Origin: Trinickia dabaoshanensis
GTDB taxonomy: Bacteria > Pseudomonadota > Gammaproteobacteria > Burkholderiales > Burkholderiaceae
Direction: 5' to 3'
NCBI RefSeq assembly: GCF_002879885.1
Contig: NZ_PNYA01000028.1
Location: 41,174 to 105,173 of the forward strand
DNA: 64,000 bases
Below are positions 35,891 through 44,946 of the stretch, piece by piece. The notes beneath the pieces were generated by a model that saw only the letters and a list, made by a program, of their open reading frames with translations, did not search any database and was not told the DNA's origin. Position 1 is the first letter of the stretch; every line of letters begins with the position of its first letter. A program made the position numbers and the translations under genes.

Positions 35891-37948
35891 ATGAAATCCT
35901 TGAGTCTGTGGGCTCGGTGCTTGCCGATCGCCATTTTCGCGGTCTTCGGCAGCACCTTGCTCGTCGTAACGAACCCCGGCTACTTTTGGGACGACTGGGT
36001 CTGGATCTTTCACGATTCCGCCGAAAACATTCAAATCGGCAAAGAACTCGGCGTGTGGTGGGGCGGGTACCTCACGACCATCATCAACGGACTCCCCTCG
36101 CCTTCGATCGCGATGCGGATCACGGCGCTCGTCGCTTGGATCGTGACCGGCGCGACGGTTGCCGTTTTGCTGCATCGGCACGCGCGCGTCACACGCATGA
36201 CGGCGTTTCAGTTCTTTCTGATCTATTGCGCGACGCACGTCGCAATGATCCGCTTTTTGACGAGCGTCGCCCTCTACAACGTCTATATCGCGGCGTTCTG
36301 GCTAGGCGCTGCCGTGTTGCTCGGCGCGCGCCGCTCGGTGCTCGGGCGTTGGCTTGGCCTCGTTTTGCTGTTCTTCTCGTTCTACCTGAATTCACTGATT
36401 CTGCTGTACGCGCTACTCGTCGCACTGATCGTGTTCTCAGAGGTGCGACCGACCTTGACGTTCGCGGAAAACCCTTTGAGCGCGCCGGGGTGGACCAAGC
36501 TCTATCGCGTTCGCGCCGTGGCTTGCGCGCTCTTCGCGCAAGCACGACCGGCTTTGCTCGACTTCGCCCGCAAAAACGTTTCGCTGTTGGCGCTCCCGAT
36601 CGTCTTCGTACTGGTGAAGCGCCTGACGACCGCCAAATCGGAGCTCTACGGCTCATACAATGCAATCGATGCGCACTTGGTGCTGTCGGCGATCGGAACG
36701 TCGTTTACGCTCGTGCACCCCGTTCTGCGCGATTTCTTCGCCGTCACGCTGCGCTCGGTGCCCCTGGCCGCACTGATCGCGTCCACACTGATTTGTTTCG
36801 GACTCTTGCGACTGCTGCCGCGCCGCGCGGCGCGCAGCCCCTGGCGCGACATCGGTTTGCAGCTCGTGCTGGGCTTGCTGTTTTTTGCCGCCGCCATTTA
36901 TCCCTATGTGGTCGTCGGCAAAACACCCGATCTGACCAGCTTTTACGACGCGCGCAACATCCTGCCGGCTGTCGCAGCCATCGATTTGATTCTGCTCGCG
37001 CTCATCGACCTCCTCGATCGCGCGTTCGCCCCTGTGCCCTTGCTCGCTCGCTATGGTCGCGACTTGCTACTCGGCTTCGTGCTGGCAACATCCATAAGCG
37101 GAGGAGTCGTAACCGGTATCAATCTATGGCATGACTGGCTCCGCCAAACGGCCACGATCGATTTCCTGCGCGAGCACCGCGATCAATTGCGCGATGATCG
37201 TACATTCGTTTTCGACGACCAATCGACGCTCAGCCGAATCGGCGACCGCACTATTTGGAACTACGAGTACACGGGTAATCTCATTCGCGCGTATGGCGGA
37301 CGCGATCACTTCGGCGTCTCCATCAGCGAGTATGTGCAATGGCCCAAAAACGTCGCGCTGCTCTCCAACAAGGTGCTGCGGCGCCGGTTCAATATCCGCG
37401 ACTATGATTTCCGTAAGCCGCACGTTATCGTGACCATGAAGGACGGTGCGATGCCGCTAAAGCCCGTGCGCGTGCTATCGCTCGTGGCCGAATACCTGCG
37501 CCGCGATCCTGAGTGGGAGTCGGACGTCGCTCAATACTTCACGCTGAGCACCGCGAAGGAGTTTGTCGAAGCCGACGACCGGGTGGCGGAAATGTTCGAT
37601 ATGGCCGCGGCGCTCGCCGCCTACCGTCGCGATCACGGTTGCTATCCGACGCTCTCCGGCACACCGTGCGCAGAGCCGAAACATGCCTTGTTCGATAACG
37701 GCAATGTGGCCCCGCTCCCAGTGGTGGGCGATATCCCCGGTCTATTCCCCACCTACATGAAGCGCCCCGAGCTGATGCGCGCTCATCTAGACGATCCGCA
37801 TTACCTATACTTCTCCGACGGTGTCGATTACAAGCTCGTCTACGCGCACGCGAGCGACCTGCCCTACGCCCGGCAAACGCACCCCGCGCTGATCGACATG
37901 CAGAACCTCGGCTACGGCGTTTGGACGTCTGACGCCCGCGCTTGGTAA
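35891..37948 (+). CDS. GT-C-like multi-spanning membrane protein with pseudopilin-like C-terminal domain
   Basis: 685 residues, no firm family name. The first about 400 residues hold roughly ten transmembrane helices; the first periplasmic loop carries GYFWDDWVWIFHDS, resembling the acidic motif of GT-C glycosyltransferases. Residues from about 570 to the end are soluble and look like a GspG/minor pseudopilin core: EMFDMAAALAAYRRDHGCYP and HYLYFSDGVDYKLVY. It lies within the nonulosonate operon between ptmA- and legG-like genes. It could be the glycan-modifying partner of the GtrA/GtrB pair, a polymerase, or the missing sialyl-type transferase; none is proven. Confidence 0.7.
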   Translation: MKSLSLWARCLPIAIFAVFGSTLLVVTNPGYFWDDWVWIFHDSAENIQIGKELGVWWGGYLTTIINGLPSPSIAMRITALVAWIVTGATVAVLLHRHARVTRMTAFQFFLIYCATHVAMIRFLTSVALYNVYIAAFWLGAAVLLGARRSVLGRWLGLVLLFFSFYLNSLILLYALLVALIVFSEVRPTLTFAENPLSAPGWTKLYRVRAVACALFAQARPALLDFARKNVSLLALPIVFVLVKRLTTAKSELYGSYNAIDAHLVLSAIGTSFTLVHPVLRDFFAVTLRSVPLAALIASTLICFGLLRLLPRRAARSPWRDIGLQLVLGLLFFAAAIYPYVVVGKTPDLTSFYDARNILPAVAAIDLILLALIDLLDRAFAPVPLLARYGRDLLLGFVLATSISGGVVTGINLWHDWLRQTATIDFLREHRDQLRDDRTFVFDDQSTLSRIGDRTIWNYEYTGNLIRAYGGRDHFGVSISEYVQWPKNVALLSNKVLRRRFNIRDYDFRKPHVIVTMKDGAMPLKPVRVLSLVAEYLRRDPEWESDVAQYFTLSTAKEFVEADDRVAEMFDMAAALAAYRRDHGCYPTLSGTPCAEPKHALFDNGNVAPLPVVGDIPGLFPTYMKRPELMRAHLDDPHYLYFSDGVDYKLVYAHASDLPYARQTHPALIDMQNLGYGVWTSDARAW

Positions 37949-37976
37949 GCGATCCCTGAGCATAGAACGACAGAAC

Positions 37977-39152
37977 ATGAAGACGATCTGCTTTTTCACG
38001 GGAACGCGAGCCGAATACGGCCTGCTACGCCCGCTCATGAAAGCCGTCCAGGCCACCCCCGGCATGCGCTTGCGCACGCTGGTTACCGGCGCGCATCTGG
38101 CCGAATCCCAGGGCCACACCTGGCGCGAGATCGAAGCGGACGGCCTGCCAATCGACGAACGCGTCGAAATCCTGCAGGACGGCAGCACTGATACCAGCGT
38201 CTGCACGGCGATGGGCCTTGGCATCATGCGCTATGGCGAATCCTTGAAGCGGCTCGCGCCCGACCTGCTCGTGATACTGGGCGACCGGTTCGAGGCACTG
38301 GCGGCCGCCGCGGCCGCCACGGTCTGCAAGGTGCCGATTGCGCATATTCACGGCGGCGAACTCACGCTCGGGGCGATGGACGATGCTTTCCGGCACGCGA
38401 TCACCAAAATGAGCCACCTGCATTTCACGAGCACGGAGGCCTACCGCCGGCGAGTGATTCAATTGGGGGAAGCGCCTGCGCGCGTGTTCAACGTCGGCGC
38501 CCTCGGCGTCGAAAACATCAAAGCCCTTCCGCTCGCATCGAGGCAGCAGGTGGAGCAGCGTCTGGAGCTACCCCCGGATCAACCGTATTTCCTCGTGACG
38601 TTCCACCCGGCAACGCTCGATGCGCAACCGCCGCGCGAACAACTGGAGGCGCTGCTAGGAGCGCTCGACGCATTTCCCGACCACGTTTGCGTATTTACGG
38701 GTGCGAACGCGGACCCGGGCGGCGGTGAACTGAATCGGCTGCTCGCGCTTTCCGCGCAAGCGCGTCCCGGGCGCTTCCGTTTTTCGATGTCGCTTGGCGT
38801 GACGCTGTACCTATCGAGCGCGCGTTACGCGTCCGCCGTGATCGGCAACTCTTCCAGTGGAATCATCGAGATTCCGAGCCTCGGCGTGCCGACCGTGGAC
38901 ATCGGCACGCGCCAAGAGGGACGTATCCGCAGCGATAGCGTGCTGCACTGCGAGCCGGATGCAGCCGCGATCGAAGCGGCCATCGCGACGGCGATCGGCG
39001 TCGATTTCCGCAAGCTGGCTGCCAGTGCGTCGAACCCTTACGATCGCCCCGGCACGAGTCGATCGATCATCGACGCCGTGCTCGCCTCGAACCTCGAGGC
39101 GCTTCGCGAGAAGCCGTTCCACGACGTCGAGTGCACGGGACCCGGCACTTAG
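37977..39152 (+). CDS. legG: Hydrolysing UDP/GDP-HexNAc 2-epimerase, LegG/NeuC-like
   Basis: GT-B fold epimerase of 391 residues that releases the nucleotide and inverts C2 to give the substrate of LegI. The N-terminus ICFFTGTRAEYGLLRPLMKA is the NeuC signature, followed by VILGDRFEALAAA, IAHIHGGELTLGAMDDAFRH and VIGNSSSGIIEIPSLGVPTVDIG, with the family's catalytic acidic and histidine residues. It stands 28 bp after the membrane protein and 160 bp before the nucleotidyltransferase. Confidence 0.92.
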   Translation: MKTICFFTGTRAEYGLLRPLMKAVQATPGMRLRTLVTGAHLAESQGHTWREIEADGLPIDERVEILQDGSTDTSVCTAMGLGIMRYGESLKRLAPDLLVILGDRFEALAAAAAATVCKVPIAHIHGGELTLGAMDDAFRHAITKMSHLHFTSTEAYRRRVIQLGEAPARVFNVGALGVENIKALPLASRQQVEQRLELPPDQPYFLVTFHPATLDAQPPREQLEALLGALDAFPDHVCVFTGANADPGGGELNRLLALSAQARPGRFRFSMSLGVTLYLSSARYASAVIGNSSSGIIEIPSLGVPTVDIGTRQEGRIRSDSVLHCEPDAAAIEAAIATAIGVDFRKLAASASNPYDRPGTSRSIIDAVLASNLEALREKPFHDVECTGPGT

Positions 39153-39312
39153 AAGCGTACCTAGTGCATGCTATGATTCGTTATTTGGGCCCGAACTGCT
39201 CCGTACTTGCACAAGACGGCGTTCTCGCTTCGGCTGAATCCGGGATTTATTCGGACGATTCCGCCGACGTGGCCTCAGATTCACTTCGCTCATCCTCCGC
39301 TTACTTCCCGAT

Positions 39313-40386
39313 ATGAAGGCCTCCGACCAACTCGCTCACTTGAGCGTAACGCTTGATTCCAAGATATCGGACGTTATCGCTCGCATTCAGGCTAGCGGCC
39401 CGGTCGCGTGCGCGTTGCTCTACGACGCAACGGGACGCTTCATCAACGTCATTACGGACGGCGACGTGCGCCGCGCGTTCCTCGAAGGCTACAAGCTCGA
39501 CGACAGCGCGCGCGAAATAAACGAAGTGAAAGCGAAAACGGCTCGTCCAGCACCGATTACGGCCAGCATTCACTCGGCACCGGCCGAGCGCAAGGAATTA
39601 TTTCGGGAACACAACCTGCGGCAATTGATTCTCGTCGATGCCGACGGCGCTCCCGTCGCGATCGTCGATCACTATGCCGCCGATCATTCGCCAAGCTACA
39701 TCAATCGCAGTTTCACGGCCGTCGTGATGGCCGGTGGGTTCGGCACGCGCTTGCGCCCCCTTACTGCCGATACCCCGAAGCCGATGCTGCAAATCAATGG
39801 CCGGCCGATGCTCGAGATCAGCATCGAAAAGCTCATTAGCCACGGTGCGAGTCGGATCTTCATCGCAACGCACTATCTGCCGGAAAAAATCACGAGCCAT
39901 TTCGGCAACGGCGAGCGGTTCGGCGTAGACATTCAGTACGTGCACGAAGAAGAACCGCTCGGCACGGGCGGCGCACTATCGCTCTTGCCGAGTATCGACG
40001 AGAACACACTCGTATTCAATGGCGACATTCTGACGAACCTGGATATCGGGATGTTCCTCGCCTACCACCTGAAAAGCGGGTCGGCGATGACCATCGCAGC
40101 AACGCAATACAGTTTTCAGGTGCCGTTCGGCGTCATCAGCGAACAAAACTCGTTCGTCACGCACATCGAAGAAAAGCCGAGTTTCAGCTTCCAGGTCAAC
40201 AGTGGGATCTACTTTCTCTCGAAGAAGGTTTTCGAGGTGCTACCGAAGTCGGGCAAGTACAACATGACCGACGTGGCGCACACGCTGATCCAACAGTCGA
40301 TGCCCGTATCGTGCTTTCCCATTTTCGAACACTGGTTGGACGTGGGCCGGCCTAGCGACTACGACCTCGCGGCAAAGCTGTTCTGA
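39313..40386 (+). CDS. Sugar nucleotidyltransferase with N-terminal CBS pair, PtmE-like
   Basis: 357 residues. Residues 1-120 form a CBS-domain pair (LYDATGRFINVITDGDVRR, LILVDADGAPVAIVDHYA); the rest is a NTP-transferase domain with VVMAGGFGTRLRPLTADTPK and MLEISIEKLISHG. PtmE of Campylobacter is a glucosamine-1-phosphate guanylyltransferase with this architecture, making GDP-GlcN for legionaminic acid; the same role is inferred. It is followed 8 bp later by the second flippase. Confidence 0.88.
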   Translation: MKASDQLAHLSVTLDSKISDVIARIQASGPVACALLYDATGRFINVITDGDVRRAFLEGYKLDDSAREINEVKAKTARPAPITASIHSAPAERKELFREHNLRQLILVDADGAPVAIVDHYAADHSPSYINRSFTAVVMAGGFGTRLRPLTADTPKPMLQINGRPMLEISIEKLISHGASRIFIATHYLPEKITSHFGNGERFGVDIQYVHEEEPLGTGGALSLLPSIDENTLVFNGDILTNLDIGMFLAYHLKSGSAMTIAATQYSFQVPFGVISEQNSFVTHIEEKPSFSFQVNSGIYFLSKKVFEVLPKSGKYNMTDVAHTLIQQSMPVSCFPIFEHWLDVGRPSDYDLAAKLF

Positions 40387-40394
40387 ACCCACCG

Positions 40395-41759
40395 ATGACC
40401 GAGCGCCCCGTGCACGAGCGGGTGCAACACCCGGCAAAGGCTCGTGCTCTTGCGATTCGCACGTTGCCGCGCGACCTTCTGCTCGTGCTCTCGCAACGGC
40501 TCTGGCAGGCGGGGGCCGGCCTTGTCACCACCGTGCTCGCCGTTCATTTCCTCTCGGCCGAGTTGCAAGGGTGGTACTACAGCTTTCTCAGCGTAGCGGC
40601 GCTCTACACCCTGTTCGACTTAGGGTTGTCGACAGTCTTGGTGCAAGTCGCCGCACACGCGTTCGCCGGCCTGCGGTGGCGTGCCGATTTCACCGTCGAG
40701 GGCGAGGGCTCCGATCACTTTCGCGCACTCGTCGGACGCGCCTCGCGCTGGTACGTCGTCAGTGCGATCGCCTTCGCGGTCCTCTTGCTGCCGGGGGGCC
40801 TTCTGTTCTTCGGCTCGAAGGCCGGTGCCGCGCCGCATTGGCTCGCACAGTGGATCGTATTGTGCAGCGTGACGGCCGCGGGTCTGATCTTCATGCCGTT
40901 CCTGTCCGTGCTGGAAGGAACGGGCCGAATCATCGAGGTCTACGCAATACGCTTGGCCGCGGCGATCTGCGGCTCGCTTGGAGCCTGGGCGATGTTGGCC
41001 GCCGGGGAAAATCTGTGGGCCACTGCCATGGTTCCGACGGCAACGCTCGTCATCCCGATTGCGTGGCTGCTCGCATACCGCCGCAACCTTATCGCCGTTG
41101 CATGGCAAACGGCGGGCCGCGAATTCGCCTGGCGGCACGAGGTCTGGCCGCTACAGTGGAGGCTCGCGGTTAACTGGCTGTGCGGTTACTTGCTGACCCA
41201 AATCAATACGCCTGTGCTGTTTCATACGCAGGGCGCCGTCGTCGCAGGCCAGTTCGGCTTGTCGCTTACGATCGTCAACATCATCAGCCTCGTGGCGCAG
41301 TCCTGGCTGACCCGGCGTGTGCCGGCCATGGCGCGAGCCGCGGCGCAGCGCGATTGGGCCGCGCTCGATCGCCTGTTCGTGCGCGATTACGCGGTGTCGT
41401 CGGCCGTCGCGGTGGCGGGCGCAGCCGTCACGCTGATTGCATATGGGTTGCTGTCTCACACCGCTTACGTTCATCGCGTGCTGCCGTTTTGGGAACTCGT
41501 CGCGTTGCTCGGCTTCATGCTGGCCAACCTATTGATCGGCGGACTCTCGACCCATCTTCGCAGCTACCGCAAAGAGCCCCTGATGCCGCTCATCGCGACG
41601 ACGACACTGATCAGCACGCCCGTATTGATATGGGCCGCAGCGCGGTATTCGTCCGCGGGCCTCGTCGCCGTGCTGGCTGCGATCAATATCTGCGTGAATC
41701 TGCCCGTCGCCGTCGTCACTTGGCGGCACTGCAATCAAACCTGGAGACACGAAGCGTGA
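40395..41759 (+). CDS. Polysaccharide flippase, Wzx-like (second)
   Basis: 454-residue multi-helix membrane protein of the polysaccharide exporter superfamily. LLLVLSQRLWQAGAGLVTTV near residue 30 and GWYYSFLSVAALYTLFDLGL are typical early helices. It follows ptmE by 8 bp and overlaps the next glycosyltransferase (GTG at 41756) by 4 bases, so it belongs to the nonulosonate operon. Two flippases in one locus suggest either two glycans or redundancy. Confidence 0.83.
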   Translation: MTERPVHERVQHPAKARALAIRTLPRDLLLVLSQRLWQAGAGLVTTVLAVHFLSAELQGWYYSFLSVAALYTLFDLGLSTVLVQVAAHAFAGLRWRADFTVEGEGSDHFRALVGRASRWYVVSAIAFAVLLLPGGLLFFGSKAGAAPHWLAQWIVLCSVTAAGLIFMPFLSVLEGTGRIIEVYAIRLAAAICGSLGAWAMLAAGENLWATAMVPTATLVIPIAWLLAYRRNLIAVAWQTAGREFAWRHEVWPLQWRLAVNWLCGYLLTQINTPVLFHTQGAVVAGQFGLSLTIVNIISLVAQSWLTRRVPAMARAAAQRDWAALDRLFVRDYAVSSAVAVAGAAVTLIAYGLLSHTAYVHRVLPFWELVALLGFMLANLLIGGLSTHLRSYRKEPLMPLIATTTLISTPVLIWAAARYSSAGLVAVLAAINICVNLPVAVVTWRHCNQTWRHEA

Positions 41760-42793
41760 GCGACGAAACGTTGCCTCTTCTCACCATCGCCATTCCGACG
41801 TTCAATCGTGCCGGCTATCTGGAATTGAACCTTCAGCGGCTCGTCGAGGAATGCAAATCCATCGAGCAAGGTCTCGTCGAAGTCGTCGTGTCGGACAACC
41901 ACTCGACGGACGATACGCCCGGCGTCGTCGCGCGCGCGATCGCAGGCGGCCTGCCCATTCGCTACATTCGCAACACGATCGACATCGGCTCGGACGCCAA
42001 TATCGCGCAATGCTTCAATGAAGCGCGCGGGCATTACGTGCAGATCATGGGCGACGACGACCTGTACGTGCACGGCCAGCTCGCTCGTTTGCTGGAGCGA
42101 CTGAAGCAAGACGACTATGGCGTCGTCTGCTTGCGTCCGTTCGGCTATGAAATCGACCCCGATCGGGAATTTCCCGGCGGGCACGGCGATGCGAGCATCT
42201 TCGAGAATATCGGCGATTTTCTCGCTGCGATCGGGCCGTTGATCACGTTCATTTCGGCGTGCGTGATCAATCGCCGGATCCAAAGCGAAATCGATGCGAG
42301 ACAATTTTGCGGCAGCAATCTCGTGCAGGTGCATCTCGTCGTCTACGCGGCATTGCTTGCCAAGCGCAACGTCTATTTGACCGACTACATTCTTGCGTGC
42401 AAACGCGCGAACTCGGGCGGCTATGACTTCTCGGAAGTGTTCGTCGAGCGGCTCGGACGCATTCTCGATTCATACCGCCCCGCAGGCCTCGCCGCCTCGG
42501 CGATCGAGCAGTTCGAAACACGCATGTTGAAGTCGTATCACCCGTTCAACCTCTTGCGGCAACGCATCGCTCGCCAAGGGGATCTGCGCGCGACGTACGG
42601 CCGGTTCGCGGCCCGTTTCGGCGGGCGTCCGTTGTTCCGCTATTGGGTGGCACCGATCATCACCTTGCCGCGCCCCTTAGCGCTGGCCTGGGGCGCGGGC
42701 GCGACGTTCATCGGCCGCATCGCGAACGGCGATTTGCGCCGCGGGCTGCATTTCGCGTGGAATAGATTGCGGGGCATCGGCACGCGCAATTGA
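41756..42793 (+). CDS. Family 2 glycosyltransferase, abequosyltransferase (WbaV)-like
   Basis: 345 residues from a GTG start that overlaps the flippase stop. GT-A features: LLTIAIPTFNRAGYLELNLQ, VVVSDNHSTDDTPGVV, YVQIMGDDDLYVHGQL (GDDD). This arrangement and length resemble WbaV-type transferases that use CDP-3,6-dideoxyhexoses, which would fit the rfbFGH operon at 21-24 kb. The donor assignment is inference; a nonulosonate donor is less likely for this fold. A coiled or amphipathic C-terminus follows. Confidence 0.78.
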   Translation: MSDETLPLLTIAIPTFNRAGYLELNLQRLVEECKSIEQGLVEVVVSDNHSTDDTPGVVARAIAGGLPIRYIRNTIDIGSDANIAQCFNEARGHYVQIMGDDDLYVHGQLARLLERLKQDDYGVVCLRPFGYEIDPDREFPGGHGDASIFENIGDFLAAIGPLITFISACVINRRIQSEIDARQFCGSNLVQVHLVVYAALLAKRNVYLTDYILACKRANSGGYDFSEVFVERLGRILDSYRPAGLAASAIEQFETRMLKSYHPFNLLRQRIARQGDLRATYGRFAARFGGRPLFRYWVAPIITLPRPLALAWGAGATFIGRIANGDLRRGLHFAWNRLRGIGTRN

Positions 42794-42853
42794 GCGGCGG
42801 CCCCGATATGGGCTCTGTCGCGGCGCCGGCGCCGCACCGCGGCGGCCCAGCCA

Positions 42854-43441
42854 TCACCGCCGGGAAAACACGCGCCAAGCCAGGTATTGAAGCAGCATGA
42901 TGGTCTTGCCGTCGACGATCTCGCCGGTCGCCATCATTGCGATTGCGCTATCGATGGGCAGTTCGAGAACATCGATGTCCTCACCCTCGTGAGCCAAACC
43001 GCCTCCGGGCCCCACCCGATCGCTCGGCGAGTACGGTCCGACGAAGCCGTGCACGACGTGGGTGATGCAACCCGGCACCATCATGGCCTCGAATGCCTTT
43101 TCGAGCGGCCCGATGCGATAGCCCGTTTCCTCCTCGACTTCGCGGCGTGCGCAGGCCTCGATCTCGTCCCCTTCCAGGAACCCGGCTGGCGCTTCGAGCA
43201 TGAACGCATCTTCGCCACGCAGGTGAGCCGGGAGCCGGAATTGCCGCACGAGCAGCACGGTGCGGCGCTGCGGATCGTAAGGCAACACCGAGACACCGTC
43301 GTCGACGTGATAGATCTCGCGCGTCAACGATTGCGTCGCACCATCGCGCCGCTCGTAATCGAAATCGATTTTCTCGAGCAGCCGGTAGTCGTGCGATAAA
43401 GGATCGGTCGCGGTGATACGGATGTTTTGCCGTTTAGTCAT
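42854..43441 (-). CDS. Nudix hydrolase, NudK/AdpP-like (GDP-sugar or ADP-ribose pyrophosphatase)
   Basis: 195 residues from ATG MTKRQNIRITATDPLSHDYR. The Nudix box is complete at about 87-109 (GFLEGDEIEACARREVEEE then TGY). Flanking sequence (VLLVRQFRLPAHL, DIDVLELP, GEIVDGKTIMLLQYL) is close to E. coli NudK, which hydrolyses GDP-mannose, so GDP-sugars are a likely substrate; ADP-ribose is the alternative. It is the only minus-strand gene between two plus-strand polysaccharide runs. Confidence 0.87.
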   Translation of the reverse strand: MTKRQNIRITATDPLSHDYRLLEKIDFDYERRDGATQSLTREIYHVDDGVSVLPYDPQRRTVLLVRQFRLPAHLRGEDAFMLEAPAGFLEGDEIEACARREVEEETGYRIGPLEKAFEAMMVPGCITHVVHGFVGPYSPSDRVGPGGGLAHEGEDIDVLELPIDSAIAMMATGEIVDGKTIMLLQYLAWRVFSRR

Positions 43442-43707
43442 GATCGCTCGCGCAAAATGTGCTCCGCGAGCGCAGCGCCGCGAAGCACGATGAAGCTGTC
43501 GGAAACCAAGGGGCATTTTAGCGAGCCTTGCGTGCGCATGCAGCGCGAGTTGCAACGCCTTAATCGACGCGCGCGGCGGTCAGTGTTATAAAATGCCACG
43601 CTGCATAGGCGCATCTGCCGCATTAGAATTCATCGCATACGTGGCGCGATTTTCCTGCGCATTGGCCGCGTCCAGCGGGGCTCCAAGACCCAACGAGATC
43701 AAGGATC

Positions 43708-44946
43708 ATGGCTTTCAGCCATAAAAACCTCGAAATAGAGCGCCTGCGGGCCATCGCGGTTCTAATGACCATTTTGGTCCACACCCCGTTCAAGCAGTTG
43801 TTCCACCCGCAGCTCTACTCTTCGTTTACCGGGGTCGATCTGTTCTTTGTGATATCGGGGTTCGTTGTCACCCTGTCGTTTCTGCCTACACTCCCTAAAG
43901 AACCGCCGGCGACGGCGATCGCACGCATAGAAAGCTGTAAGTACGCGATCATCGGGTTCTATTTGCGTCGTCTTTTCCGCATTGCTCCGTCTGCCTTCTT
44001 TTACATCGTGCTGTATTGGGTCGCCGCGATTCTCATGAAGGATTCGGGCAGTAACGCTGATATCGCACGACCTGGGGACATCGTACGCGAGGGCGTCGCC
44101 TTCGCAGCCGGCATTTACAACTACGCTTCTGCCGCCGGCGCCGTTCCGAGAAACCTATGGCACTACTACAGCTTATCGATCGAGGAACACTTTTATCTCC
44201 TCGCTCCTTTGCTTCTTGTTCTTTGCGGGCGCACCTCTTATCGGCTCGTCGCGTGCGCAGTGGGTGTCGGCATCGTGCTCTTCGTCGCTCGCCCAATGAC
44301 TTCCGGCAGCATCGCGACTCTCTCTCATACGCGCTTTGACGAGCTTTTCGACGGTGTCATCGTTGCGTTGCTGGTTGAGAAGTACCGCCCGTCAAGTGTG
44401 TGGCGGGCAGAAACGCTGCTTGCCGCCGCGCCGGCCGCCCTCGTCGCATTGATGGGACGGCCGTGGGCGCGGGCCGCTTTCAAAACGTCCGTGGGTCTCC
44501 TCTTGTGCGCCGTCCTCATATTGTTGCCCGGTGTACTCAATACCGACATTTTGGGCGGCGACAGCCACGCCTTTTATTTTTCGAGCGCCGCGTTCTGCGG
44601 GTATGCGTTGGTCTCGACGATGCTGGTCGTCTTGGCATCGCTCGAACGCGGTTGGATCATGCAAATCCCGATCTTGGCGCCGGTTTTGGAGTACGTCGGC
44701 TCGCGATCGTACTCGCTGTACCTAGGGCATGTGCTGCTGATCGAGGTGTACAACGATCTATATTTCCGGTTTTACGAACACATCCCTGATTTTTTCAAAC
44801 TGACGCGTCCCGGCTACGCGTTGCAATTCGCCCTCTTTCTCGTGATCGCCATGCTGCTCGCAGAACTGACTTACCGATTCGTCGAGACGCCTTTCCGCCG
44901 CGTCGGCACCACCGTCGTGCGCTCGCTCCGGGAGCAAGCCGCATGA
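43708..44946 (+). CDS. Acyltransferase 3 family (second OafA-like protein)
   Basis: Integral membrane O-acyltransferase of 412 residues. N-terminus NLEIERLRAIAVLMTILVHT contains the family ExxR...H, GVDLFFVISGFVVTLSF follows, and WHYYSLSIEEHFYLLAP is the W-S-x-E-E region. About ten transmembrane segments. Its stop overlaps the next gene (ATGA at 44943), implying coupled translation with a periplasmic ankyrin protein. A 266 bp spacer precedes it, with no gene seen. Confidence 0.88.
   Translation: MAFSHKNLEIERLRAIAVLMTILVHTPFKQLFHPQLYSSFTGVDLFFVISGFVVTLSFLPTLPKEPPATAIARIESCKYAIIGFYLRRLFRIAPSAFFYIVLYWVAAILMKDSGSNADIARPGDIVREGVAFAAGIYNYASAAGAVPRNLWHYYSLSIEEHFYLLAPLLLVLCGRTSYRLVACAVGVGIVLFVARPMTSGSIATLSHTRFDELFDGVIVALLVEKYRPSSVWRAETLLAAAPAALVALMGRPWARAAFKTSVGLLLCAVLILLPGVLNTDILGGDSHAFYFSSAAFCGYALVSTMLVVLASLERGWIMQIPILAPVLEYVGSRSYSLYLGHVLLIEVYNDLYFRFYEHIPDFFKLTRPGYALQFALFLVIAMLLAELTYRFVETPFRRVGTTVVRSLREQAA

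Noticed and set aside
39131..39316. 61-codon frame between legG and the ptmE-like gene
   Set aside because: Overlaps legG and the ptmE start, no features; considered as a remnant of a missing legF but shows no cytidylyltransferase motif.
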